Shown: positions 1 to 5,756 of the stretch, in pieces | How the letters are laid out: each line of letters begins with the position of its first letter | Numbering within the stretch: position 1 is the stretch's first letter | Source of the DNA: Candidatus Nanopelagicales bacterium | GTDB taxonomy: Bacteria; Actinomycetota; Actinomycetes; S36-B12; UBA5976 | Reading direction: 5' to 3' | DNA: 6,630 nucleotides | Assembly: GCA_023257525.1 (NCBI GenBank) | Contig: JALRCB010000053.1 | Coordinates: forward strand, 1-6,630 | Made by a program: the position numbers and the translations under genes | Notes under the pieces: generated by a model | What the model saw: only the letters and a program-made list of their open reading frames with translations | The model's database searches: none | Told to the model about the DNA's origin: nothing

Positions 1-834
1 ACCAAGCAAGATGCAGGCTGCACCGATTAGGTCGGTCACAGTTACGATCTCCCCCAAGAATGCAGCGCCAACGATTACTGCCACCACTGGAACCATGAAC
101 TCCGTTGTGAGAGCTTTAGTCGCACCAATTTCGGCTACTAGGCGGAAGTACAAAATGTAAGCCAATGAGCTTGCCGTTCCGGCTAATAAGAAGAGCCATC
201 CGAAAGATGCAAACGTCGGAGTCTTAACTATTGGCACCACAAACATAAATGGCAAAAGGTAAAGTCCGCCAAATGTGAAGGTTCCGATGGTTTGCTCCCA
301 GGCGCCGATATGTTGCGCCTTAACTTTGGAATAGTTTCCGCCAAGTGCGAAGCCAAAGGAAGCAATTGTTGATCCGATGAATCCGAGAAAGAAATCTAAA
401 TCTAGGGCCTGCGAGGAAAGTCCGATCAGAATTACAACTCCCCCGAAACCAATCCACAAACCCAAGATCATTAACTTGGTGTGCTTAGCCTTACCCCAGA
501 CTCTTTCGATAAGTGCGCTGTAAAGCGGGATGGTCGTTACCAAAATTGCTGTAAGTGCCGTGCCTAGTTTTGAAAGCGCATAAGTCATGCCGCCCAGGTT
601 CATAGCAACTGACGTGGCACCCAGAATCGCGTAGTGCTTGGTGTCATTCACGTCATAAGTGAGCGCGACTTTCATTACTTTGGCCAAAACTAAAAGAATC
701 AAGACCGCAGCGAATGCGCGGAAACTTACCCCGCCAACCCAGCCGAAAGTTTCAACTACTTTGGTTAGCCAAACAAAGGAAAGTCCCCAGAACATAAAGG
801 TCCAGAAGTACATGTTCAGCTGGCGTGTAGTCAC
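1..834 (-). CDS. EamA/DMT-superfamily transporter, C-terminus cut by window edge
   Basis: I translated the minus strand from a GTG at 834; the frame stays open for 278 codons to the window edge. The product is very hydrophobic, with about ten membrane segments in two EamA repeats (roughly residues 5-140 and 148-278). The second repeat has the typical run of a Tyr-rich helix (SLAYILYF, 223-230), then the PVVAVIVGAAFLGE block (249-262). Family members are usually about 290-310 residues, so only about 15-30 C-terminal residues are missing. They are inner-membrane exporters or permeases of small metabolites such as amino acids and nucleobases; the substrate cannot be read here. It lies 25 bases after the nucleoside hydrolase on the same strand, so cotranscription is likely. 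The start is uncertain: GTG at 834 gives MTTRQLN before the first helix, while ATG at 813 would begin almost inside it. Neither has a good Shine-Dalgarno sequence. I favour GTG, because TAA follows immediately upstream in frame and a polar N-terminus is usual. Confidence 0.88.
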   Translation of the reverse strand, partial: MTTRQLNMYFWTFMFWGLSFVWLTKVVETFGWVGGVSFRAFAAVLILLVLAKVMKVALTYDVNDTKHYAILGATSVAMNLGGMTYALSKLGTALTAILVTTIPLYSALIERVWGKAKHTKLMILGLWIGFGGVVILIGLSSQALDLDFFLGFIGSTIASFGFALGGNYSKVKAQHIGAWEQTIGTFTFGGLYLLPFMFVVPIVKTPTFASFGWLFLLAGTASSLAYILYFRLVAEIGATKALTTEFMVPVVAVIVGAAFLGEIVTVTDLIGAACILLG

Positions 835-837
835 GCC
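822..837 (-). promoter_or_regulatory. Stem-loop at the nucleoside hydrolase/EamA junction
   Basis: The minus strand reads GGCGTG-ACTA-CACGCC, a perfect 6-bp GC-rich inverted repeat with a 4-base loop. It begins just after the TAA that closes the transporter frame upstream, and the GTG start codon at 834-832 lies in its first arm. No U-tract follows (the next bases are AGCTGAAC), so it is not a classical terminator. It could mask the GTG start, or lie in the leader if ATG 813 is the real start. The repeat is certain; its function is inference. Confidence 0.45.
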
Positions 838-859
838 TTAACTCTATCGGCGCAGGACT

Positions 860-1798
860 TTAGGCTCCCAATTCATCAATCGCGTCGATCACCATGTCCC
901 AGAATTTTTCAACATCCAATTCCATTGCGACATCAACATTTGCTTTTTGACCTGTTGTGCCATGCAAGTCAACGACGGTAGCACCACGAGTAAGTTCGCC
1001 AGTTAACTCAACCGAAACCGGTGCTGAAACTAATTTCGCCACGGTCATGTCAATGATGATTGCTATGGCAACTGGGTCGTGAACCGGAGGATCTGGCATC
1101 CCAAAAACATCTCGGTAAGTGTCTGCAAAGAACTTGAGCAAATCAACAATCGTGTGAGAAAGTTTGGTATCTAGTTTTGAGATTCGATCCAAAACTTCTG
1201 AAGTTGCTAGCGCCTGGTGAGTGATATTCAATCCAGACATAATCAAAGGCAAACCACTTCGCAACACTATGTCTGCAGCTTCTGGGTCTGCCCAAATATT
1301 GAATTCGGCGTACGGTGTCCAGTTGCCACGTTCAGTACTGCCACCCATAAATGAAATATGTTCAATTCGGTCATGAAGCTCGGGATGAGCCTGCAAGAAC
1401 ATCGCAATGTTTGTCAGTGGGCCAGTTGGAATCAGAGTTACTTTTCGATCGCAATTACGAACGAGATCTGCGATTAACTCAACAGCAGATAGCGGGCTTA
1501 GTTCGTAAGTAGGTTCAGGCAACTCCGCGCCATCCAAAGCAGTTGCCCCATGGATTGTTGGCGCAGCACTTGCATTGCCAGCCATTGGGTCATTTGCACC
1601 CTTAGCAATCGGAACTGTTATGTTCGCTAACGCACAAATTCGTTGGGCGTTGTAGGTGACTTTTTCAAGAGAACCGTTTCCGGAAACCGTCGTTATACCC
1701 AAAAGCTCAATTGCTGGGTGCGCTGCAGCCAATAAAATCGCCATTGCGTCATCGTGCCCCGGATCGCAATCTAAAACTATTGGCGTAGGCAAAGTCAT
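860..1798 (-). CDS. Nucleoside hydrolase, inosine/uridine-preferring (IunH/Rih) family
   Basis: This 312-residue protein has the full length of the family, which hydrolyses the N-glycosidic bond of ribonucleosides to give free base and ribose in cytosolic salvage. The calcium and ribose site is intact. The N-terminal signature DCDPGHDD (residues 10-17) supplies D12, D16 and D17, equivalent to D10, D14 and D15 of the Crithidia enzyme. H83 lies in IHG, TGPLTN (125-130) carries the conserved Asn, AEFNIWADPEAA (164-175) is the ribose-binding block, and HQALAT (194-199) and VHDP (239-242) give the C-terminal His and the last metal-binding Asp (D241). Base preference cannot be fixed from sequence, so I assign no Rih letter. 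ATG at 1798 is the only good start, because the signature follows at once. Shine-Dalgarno support is weak, and the start codon lies inside a 9-bp inverted repeat shared with the end of the upstream DUF305 gene. It sits between DUF305 and EamA on the same strand, consistent with an operon in which the transporter might move nucleosides or bases (inference). Confidence 0.96.
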   Translation of the reverse strand: MTLPTPIVLDCDPGHDDAMAILLAAAHPAIELLGITTVSGNGSLEKVTYNAQRICALANITVPIAKGANDPMAGNASAAPTIHGATALDGAELPEPTYELSPLSAVELIADLVRNCDRKVTLIPTGPLTNIAMFLQAHPELHDRIEHISFMGGSTERGNWTPYAEFNIWADPEAADIVLRSGLPLIMSGLNITHQALATSEVLDRISKLDTKLSHTIVDLLKFFADTYRDVFGMPDPPVHDPVAIAIIIDMTVAKLVSAPVSVELTGELTRGATVVDLHGTTGQKANVDVAMELDVEKFWDMVIDAIDELGA

Positions 1799-1826
1799 AA
1801 CCCCATTGTGCCTTAGAGGGGTTATG
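1796..1826 (-). promoter_or_regulatory. Perfect 9-bp stem-loop spanning DUF305 stop and nucleoside hydrolase start
   Basis: The minus strand reads CATAACCCC, a 13-base loop, then GGGGTTATG, so the arms are perfectly complementary over 9 bp. The TAA stop of the DUF305 gene lies in the first arm, and the ATG start of the nucleoside hydrolase forms the end of the second. No U-tract follows, so an intrinsic terminator is unlikely. A ribosome finishing DUF305 would melt the stem and expose the hydrolase start, which is the geometry of translational coupling. The repeat is seen directly; the mechanism is inferred. Confidence 0.6.
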
Positions 1827-2433
1827 GAATTTCTAGCAGCGCCTTCATTTCCGCAATCTCTGATGTCTGAATCTTGGTTATGTTTTCTGCCAGCTGCTTA
1901 ATGTCTGGATTTGAACTATCCAGAGCCGGACTTGTCATCTTGATAGCGCCTTCATGATGCAAAATCATGGCAGCTAGAAACAGTTTGTCGAACGCAGCAT
2001 CTTGAACCTGTGAAAGTTTGTCGAGTTCTGACTGCGGAATCATTCCGTTCATGCCCATGTCATGATCCATCAACGTTGGAAGTCCAGCATCGGTCAGCAG
2101 TTTTTTCATTTGATCAATTTCTGGTTGCTGCGCCTCAGAGATTCTCTTTGCGATGTCCAAAATTGCTGCATTCTGAGTCTGGCTTGCTGCGAAAGCTGAA
2201 ATAGTAATCGCCTGCTCATGATGCGGAATCATCATATGCAAGAACATGATTTCGGATGGTGAAAAGGCAGTTGATGACTCTAAAGTGCTTGAACCAATGG
2301 ATGTAGGGATTTCACTTGGCAGAATATTTTTTGCATCAGATTCAATGTCAGATACCGCACACGCAGTTGTGGAGGCAAGGATAAATACGGCAAATGCTAA
2401 GGTCTTGAATTTGAAATTTGGATTAAGTTTCAT
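1822..2433 (-). CDS. DUF305 secreted lipoprotein, His/Met-rich, possible metal (copper) binder
   Basis: The protein has 203 residues. A basic start (MKLNPNFKFK) and a hydrophobic stretch (11-20) lead to STTAC with Cys25, a probable lipobox, although Thr at -3 is less usual than Leu. A Ser/Thr/Glu-rich linker (about 26-58) precedes the DUF305 domain (about 59-202). The domain shows its duplicated signature: FLHMMIPHHEQA (64-75) and AAMILHHEGAIKM (154-166), each with a paired His and neighbouring Met, and each followed by a helix ending in Glu and Met (PEIDQM 104-109, SEIAEM 191-196). HDMGMNGM (124-131) adds further possible ligands between them. DUF305 domains form four-helix, ferritin-like bundles, and some members (for example cyanobacterial CopM) bind copper in the periplasm. 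A metal-handling role on the outer face of the membrane is therefore plausible here but not shown. The start has no Shine-Dalgarno sequence, and a TAnnnT box lies 6 bases upstream, suggesting a leaderless mRNA. It appears to be the first gene of the leftward operon. Confidence 0.92.
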   Translation of the reverse strand: MKLNPNFKFKTLAFAVFILASTTACAVSDIESDAKNILPSEIPTSIGSSTLESSTAFSPSEIMFLHMMIPHHEQAITISAFAASQTQNAAILDIAKRISEAQQPEIDQMKKLLTDAGLPTLMDHDMGMNGMIPQSELDKLSQVQDAAFDKLFLAAMILHHEGAIKMTSPALDSSNPDIKQLAENITKIQTSEIAEMKALLEIP

Positions 2434-2437
2434 TATT

Positions 2438-2450
2438 TGACGCTACGTCA
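2438..2450. repeat. Palindrome TGACG-CTA-CGTCA over the DUF305 -10 region
   Basis: Perfect 5-bp arms with a 3-base centre, completely overlapping the candidate DUF305 -10 box and ending 4 bases before its start codon. This is where a repressor site would sit. The protein that binds it, if any, is unknown. Confidence 0.35.
2440..2445 (-). promoter_or_regulatory. Candidate leaderless -10 box for the DUF305 gene
   Basis: The minus strand reads TAGCGT followed by six bases (CAAATA) and the ATG at 2433-2431. TAnnnT placed 6-7 bases before a start codon with no Shine-Dalgarno sequence is the usual layout of leaderless actinobacterial transcripts. No convincing -35 box is visible at 16-18 bases. 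Confidence 0.4.
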
Positions 2451-2463
2451 TAAATCTGAAAAT

Positions 2464-2481
2464 GGCATCTCCACAGGTGCC
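2464..2481. repeat. Inverted repeat GGCATCT-CCAC-AGGTGCC
   Basis: Seven-base arms with a single mismatch, which becomes a G-U pair if transcribed rightward, and a 4-base loop. It lies about where the -35 region of the leaderless DUF305 promoter would be, so it could be an operator or an RNA hairpin. The repeat is visible; the role is not. Confidence 0.3.
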
Positions 2482-2486
2482 TAAAA

Positions 2487-2504
2487 TTGACAAGATCTGT
2501 CCAA
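2487..2504. repeat. Imperfect inverted repeat TTGACA-AGATC-TGTCCAA
   Basis: Six paired bases on each side, with one unpaired C in the right arm and a 5-base centre. The left arm is also a perfect -35 consensus (TTGACA), but no good -10 follows at 16-18 bases; the nearest is the poor TAGAGG at 2511. It is a possible operator between the divergent genes. Confidence 0.25.
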
Positions 2505-2544
2505 ATCTCCTAGAGGTAAGTTCACTGTCGCCCGAAATTAGCAG

Positions 2545-2557
2545 GGTCATTGGTCAT
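2545..2557. repeat. Tandem GGTCAT direct repeat upstream of the AcnX operon
   Basis: GGTCAT occurs at 2545-2550 and again at 2552-2557, a 7-base period. It adjoins the candidate -10 box of the AcnX operon, so it could be a binding site for a regulator. Two short copies can also arise by chance. Confidence 0.2.
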
Positions 2558-2562
2558 AGGCT
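2557..2562 (+). promoter_or_regulatory. Candidate -10 box (TAGGCT) for the AcnX operon
   Basis: TAGGCT fits TAnnnT and lies 31 bases before the large-subunit start, giving a leader of roughly 25 bases that would include the GGAG ribosome-binding site at 2580-2583. The -35 position holds no consensus-like hexamer, so this is a weak call. Confidence 0.25.
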
Positions 2563-2593
2563 AGGGGCTAACTGAATCTGGAGAACATGCACA

Positions 2594-3883
2594 ATGTCGA
2601 ATCCGTCTAACGGGCTAAATCTGACCGCAGAAGAGCAAGCAATGCTTGATGGTGAACATGGGCCAGCTGTTGCAATGTGCATGCGCATCATCGTTGGAGT
2701 TGCTCGGGCCAATGGCGCAGAGAAGTTGATTGAAATTGAATCTGCTCATGCTGATGGCACTTTATATCACGGTGAAGCTGGCTTAGATTTCACAGAAAAA
2801 CTTGTTGAGCTAGGCGGCAAAGTTAAGGTCAAGACCACAACCAATGTTGGATCACTTGATTTGTTGCATCCGAATTTAGTTCATGGCGATGAAACACTCA
2901 TGTCGCATGGTCGACGATTGATGGATGCGCATATTGCTCTGGGTTGTGAACCGACATGGTCATGTGCGCCTTATCAAGCTGGCCATCGTCCAGCATTTGG
3001 CAGTCACGTTGCCTGGGCTGAATCAAATGCAATTGCCTTTGTTAATTCAGTACTGGGCGCGCGTTCCGATCGTTACGGCGACTTTCTAGATTTGTCTGCT
3101 GCTGTAACTGGTCGGGTTCCATTCGGAGGGCTTCATCACGATGCAGCTCGTAAGGCAGTTTTAGTATTAGATTTTTCCGAAATTGATTCAAGAGTTTTTT
3201 CTGAAGATGCAGCCTGGGCAGCACTTGGCGTCATTTTGGGAAACCGAGCTGGCACCAGAGTGGCTGCAATGGTTGGACTTCCTGGTGATCTTTCCGACGG
3301 TGGCGTTACCGAAGATCGGCTAAAAGGCATGGGTGCAACCAGCGCATCCGCAGGCGGTGTCGGGCTTTTCCATGTTGTGGGCGTTACCCCAGAAGCTCCA
3401 ACTCTGGAAGCGATTATTGCTCCGAATGCTGAGTATTTGAAAATGACTACAGCTGATGTGCGCGAGGCTCGGGATACCTTAAGTACAACATCGAGTGAAA
3501 AACTAGATGCCGTAAGTCTTGGCACCCCACATTTTTCGGTAGACGAATTTAGAGCGTTGGCAGAAGTAATTGGCGATGGTCCAAAGTTTGCCGAGAACAT
3601 CGATTTCTATATTTCAACTAGCCGAGATGTTATGGCACGTTCTAAGGACCTTGGTTACTTAGATGTATTCCTAACTGCAGGTGGTCGCGTGGTAACAGAT
3701 ACCTGCACCTATGTAACTCCAGTACTAAATCGAGATGTGAAAAACGTAATGACAAACTCCGGTAAGTGGGCCTGGTATGCCCCAGGAAATTTGGGAATCG
3801 ACACGGTTCTGGGAAGCCTTTCCGAATGTGTAGCGTCCGCGCGCGCTGGAAAAGTTGTTCGAGACGAAAGTTTGTGGTCGTAA
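2594..3883 (+). CDS. Aconitase X (AcnX) catalytic large subunit, split form
   Basis: This 429-residue protein matches the AcnX catalytic domain (formerly DUF521) over its length. Recognisable blocks, in order, are AHADGTLYHGEAGLDF (51-66), KTTTNVGSLDL (80-90), SCAPYQAG (123-130), the AWAESNAIAFVNSVLGAR block (140-157), TGRVPFGGLH (172-181), LGTPHFSVDEF (309-319), DTCTYVTPV (369-377), NSGKWAWYAPG (388-398) and SLSECVASA (408-416). The family are Fe-S lyases of the aconitase superfamily: cis-3-hydroxy-L-proline dehydratase in bacteria, mevalonate 5-phosphate dehydratase in archaea. Cys124, Cys371 and Cys412 are candidate cluster ligands; Cys118 and Cys29 are also present. I recall many members having Cys in GCPH, where this protein has Thr311. 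The partner small subunit follows 2 bases after the stop. Start ATG 2594 has GGAG at 2580-2583, with a slightly long 10-base spacing. The substrate is not determinable: no proline racemase, pyrroline-2-carboxylate reductase or mevalonate gene lies in the window, and a deaminase follows instead. Confidence 0.93.
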   Translation: MSNPSNGLNLTAEEQAMLDGEHGPAVAMCMRIIVGVARANGAEKLIEIESAHADGTLYHGEAGLDFTEKLVELGGKVKVKTTTNVGSLDLLHPNLVHGDETLMSHGRRLMDAHIALGCEPTWSCAPYQAGHRPAFGSHVAWAESNAIAFVNSVLGARSDRYGDFLDLSAAVTGRVPFGGLHHDAARKAVLVLDFSEIDSRVFSEDAAWAALGVILGNRAGTRVAAMVGLPGDLSDGGVTEDRLKGMGATSASAGGVGLFHVVGVTPEAPTLEAIIAPNAEYLKMTTADVREARDTLSTTSSEKLDAVSLGTPHFSVDEFRALAEVIGDGPKFAENIDFYISTSRDVMARSKDLGYLDVFLTAGGRVVTDTCTYVTPVLNRDVKNVMTNSGKWAWYAPGNLGIDTVLGSLSECVASARAGKVVRDESLWS

Positions 3884-3885
3884 TC

Positions 3886-4311
3886 ATGACAAAAGTATTG
3901 ACTGGCAAGATTTCTCATCCTGGCGTTGCTGAGGGTGAAGTGCTGTTACTGACCGAACCGGTTTCATTTTGGGGTGGCGTGGATCATCATGGCGAAATCA
4001 TTGATGTTCATCATGCTCAGCACAAAGCCAAAATGACTAACAAAATTCTTGTTATGCCTTCCGGCCGAGGCTCAAGTTCAGCAACTGCAGTTTTGGCGGA
4101 ATTGATTAGAACTGGTGACGGTCCCCTGGCAATCGTGATGCTGCAATGCGACACGATCCTGGTGATTGGCGCCTTGGTATCTGCAGAAATTTATGGCATT
4201 AGCCTTCCTATCGTTGAGCTTGAACAAGCTGAATACGATCAACTAACTGATGGCATGCGGGTATCCGTGGATGCCAGATCTGATCAAGAAATTGCCACAA
4301 TTAGTTTCTAG
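3886..4311 (+). CDS. Aconitase X small subunit (AcnX swivel domain, DUF126)
   Basis: The product has 141 residues, the usual size of a free-standing AcnX small subunit. It carries the family's two hallmarks: SFWGGVD (27-33), followed by a His-rich stretch (VHHAQH, 41-46), and PSGRGSSS (58-65), whose serines lie in the active site formed with the large subunit. The remainder (QCDTILVIGALVSAEIYGISLPIV, read as residues 87-95 then 96-110) is the usual end of the swivel fold. ATG 3886 follows the large-subunit TAA by two bases and lacks a strong Shine-Dalgarno sequence, so translational coupling is likely. The frame extends upstream inside the large-subunit gene, but that extension is basic, unlike the family, and is not coding. 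Together the two proteins should form one heterodimeric dehydratase. In other bacteria the two parts are often fused into one chain; here they are separate, as in the archaeal enzymes and some bacterial ones. Confidence 0.93.
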   Translation: MTKVLTGKISHPGVAEGEVLLLTEPVSFWGGVDHHGEIIDVHHAQHKAKMTNKILVMPSGRGSSSATAVLAELIRTGDGPLAIVMLQCDTILVIGALVSAEIYGISLPIVELEQAEYDQLTDGMRVSVDARSDQEIATISF

Positions 4312-4324
4312 CTGAGATGTGTTT

Positions 4325-4331
4325 AGAGAGG
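4325..4331 (+). promoter_or_regulatory. Ribosome-binding site that fixes the deaminase start
   Basis: AGAGAGG, followed by a 6-base spacer (TTCAAC), precedes ATG 4338. It favours this start over the in-frame ATG at 4317, which has no such site and would add MCLERFN. Confidence 0.6.
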
Positions 4332-4337
4332 TTCAAC

Positions 4338-5720
4338 ATGAATAAAGTTGATCTTTTAATAACGAACGCTAAATCGATAGCCACCATGAATGATTCCCGC
4401 GAGGTAATCCTCGATAACGGCTGGCTAGCAGTCCAGGACGGATTAATCGTTCAAATTGGTACGGGTAGCACGGGTCAGCCTGAAGCAATAACTGTTGTCG
4501 ATGCCACAGGGTGTTTGCTGACTCCCGGATTAGTTAATTCACATCAACATCTTTATCAAAACTTGACGCGCTCGATGAAACCAAATGGCGTCACTGGGCT
4601 AACCGAATGGTTTTGGACCTACTTTCCAATGTGGAAAGAACTTGATGAAGAAGCGATCCGAACTTCAGTTCGGCTTGGCTTATTTGAATTGGCGCTTTCT
4701 GGGTGTACCACAGCAACAGATCATGAATACATCCATCCATTTCCATATTTAATGGATGCGGTAATTGAGGAAGCTGCTGAAGTTGGTATGCGTCTGATGG
4801 CAGTTCGCGGTTCCATGACACTTGGTCCAGAACTTGGTGGTGTGTGCTTGCCTGGGATGGCCGAAGATGAAGAAGATGTAATTTCAGATTCAATTCGTTT
4901 AATCAAAAAGTGGCATGATCCGAAGCCATCAGCAATGGTGCAAATCGCACTTGGCCCAAGTAACTTGATGAGCTCGACCAAAACCGTATTTACTCGAAGC
5001 GCAGAAATTGCAAAAGAGTACGGTGTTCGGCTGCATACCCACATAGCTGATGACCCAGATGAAACTGAATACGTATTAGAACACTTTGGTAAGACTCCGC
5101 TTGAAGTTCTCGAGAGCTTGGGCTGGTTTACCGAAGCCACTTGGTGCGCTCATGTCGTTTACCCATCAGAAGCCGAGATGCAACGGTTAGCTGCAGCCGG
5201 AGTTTCAGTCGCTCACTGCCCTAGCGCAACCGTGATTGACGGTGGTTTACCTGGTGGACCAACACCAGTTCGAGACTTACTAAATGCGGGAGTCAATGTT
5301 GGAATTGGATGTGATGGCGCAACTGCCGGAGATCACCAATCCATGTGGATGGAAACTAAGACTGCATTGCTTTTATCAAGACTTCGGGAAGGAACAGTCC
5401 AAGCCATGACCGCCATGGACGCACTGTGGCTGGCTACCCGAGGTAGCGCCAAGGCAATAGGTAGAGAAGGCAACATCGGTCAATTATCGATCGGAGCCAA
5501 TGCAGATATCGCAATCTGGAAAATGGATGGCATTCAGTATGCGGGGTCTCTCGTCGACGATGTCACTGCTCTGTTGCAGGGCGGGCCTGCCCAAGTTTGG
5601 TCAAGCTGGGTTGGCGGTGCACCTTTGGTCCGGGAAGGCAAACTCGTTGGCATAAACGTTGAAGAAGAAGTATCTCGCCATACAAAATCTGCCCGCCGGT
5701 TACAGTCATTTAGTCAATAA
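4338..5720 (+). CDS. COG0402 amidohydrolase/deaminase, 8-oxoguanine-deaminase-like, Asp in place of the catalytic Glu
   Basis: With the start at ATG 4338 the protein has 460 residues, the normal length for cytosolic deaminases and hydrolases of the ATZ/TRZ group. Metal ligands of the TIM barrel are visible: NSHQH (H69, H71), LHTH (H235), CAH (H272) and GCDG (D326); AHCPSA (292-297) matches the conserved HCPSS block. It most resembles 8-oxoguanine deaminase as I remember the Pseudomonas protein: LYQNLTRS (72-79), SGCTTATDHEY (121-131), MRLMAVRGSM (151-160), MVQIALGP (200-207) and ATRGSA (366-371). The family's HTHxAE motif reads HTHIAD here, so Asp238 replaces the Glu that normally shuttles the proton. 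Related enzymes deaminate isoxanthopterin and guanine or hydrolyse triazines, so the substrate is uncertain; an oxidised purine, a pterin or another cyclic amidine is plausible. It starts 26 bases after the AcnX small subunit and probably belongs to the same operon. Confidence 0.9.
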   Translation: MNKVDLLITNAKSIATMNDSREVILDNGWLAVQDGLIVQIGTGSTGQPEAITVVDATGCLLTPGLVNSHQHLYQNLTRSMKPNGVTGLTEWFWTYFPMWKELDEEAIRTSVRLGLFELALSGCTTATDHEYIHPFPYLMDAVIEEAAEVGMRLMAVRGSMTLGPELGGVCLPGMAEDEEDVISDSIRLIKKWHDPKPSAMVQIALGPSNLMSSTKTVFTRSAEIAKEYGVRLHTHIADDPDETEYVLEHFGKTPLEVLESLGWFTEATWCAHVVYPSEAEMQRLAAAGVSVAHCPSATVIDGGLPGGPTPVRDLLNAGVNVGIGCDGATAGDHQSMWMETKTALLLSRLREGTVQAMTAMDALWLATRGSAKAIGREGNIGQLSIGANADIAIWKMDGIQYAGSLVDDVTALLQGGPAQVWSSWVGGAPLVREGKLVGINVEEEVSRHTKSARRLQSFSQ

Positions 5721-5756
5721 AAGCAACACCTGAGTCTGATGCAAATTTCATCATTC

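Noticed and set aside
659..841. 60-codon plus-strand frame opposite the EamA gene
   Set aside because: It is antisense to a clear ten-helix transporter, has low-complexity basic and Thr/Lys content, no ribosome-binding site and no recognisable family.
1795..1806. Mini-ORF ATG-GGG-TTA-TGA whose stop overlaps the nucleoside hydrolase ATG
   Set aside because: AAGG precedes it at a plausible distance, but a three-codon frame is too short to claim. The larger hairpin at the same place is the stronger signal.
2587..2610. Seven-codon out-of-frame ORF overlapping the AcnX large-subunit start
   Set aside because: Its ATG is only three bases after GGAG, too close for good initiation, and a short overlapping frame like this is expected by chance. 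A regulatory leader peptide cannot be excluded but is not supported.
3136..3600. 154-codon minus-strand frame inside the AcnX large-subunit gene
   Set aside because: It is antisense to a conserved catalytic domain. Its Ser/Pro/Ala-rich composition is typical of a shadow frame, and no domain is recognisable.
3766..3885. 40-codon upstream extension of the AcnX small-subunit frame
   Set aside because: It lies wholly inside the large-subunit gene, is Arg/Lys/Cys-rich and unlike any AcnX N-terminus. ATG 3886 gives the normal family length.
4317..4337. Earlier ATG for the deaminase, adding seven residues
   Set aside because: It has no Shine-Dalgarno sequence, whereas ATG 4338 has AGAGAGG six bases upstream and begins the usual beta strand (VDLLITNA).
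4721..5140. 139-codon minus-strand frame inside the deaminase gene
   Set aside because: It is antisense to conserved metal-binding motifs, with Ser-rich shadow composition and no ribosome-binding site or family match.
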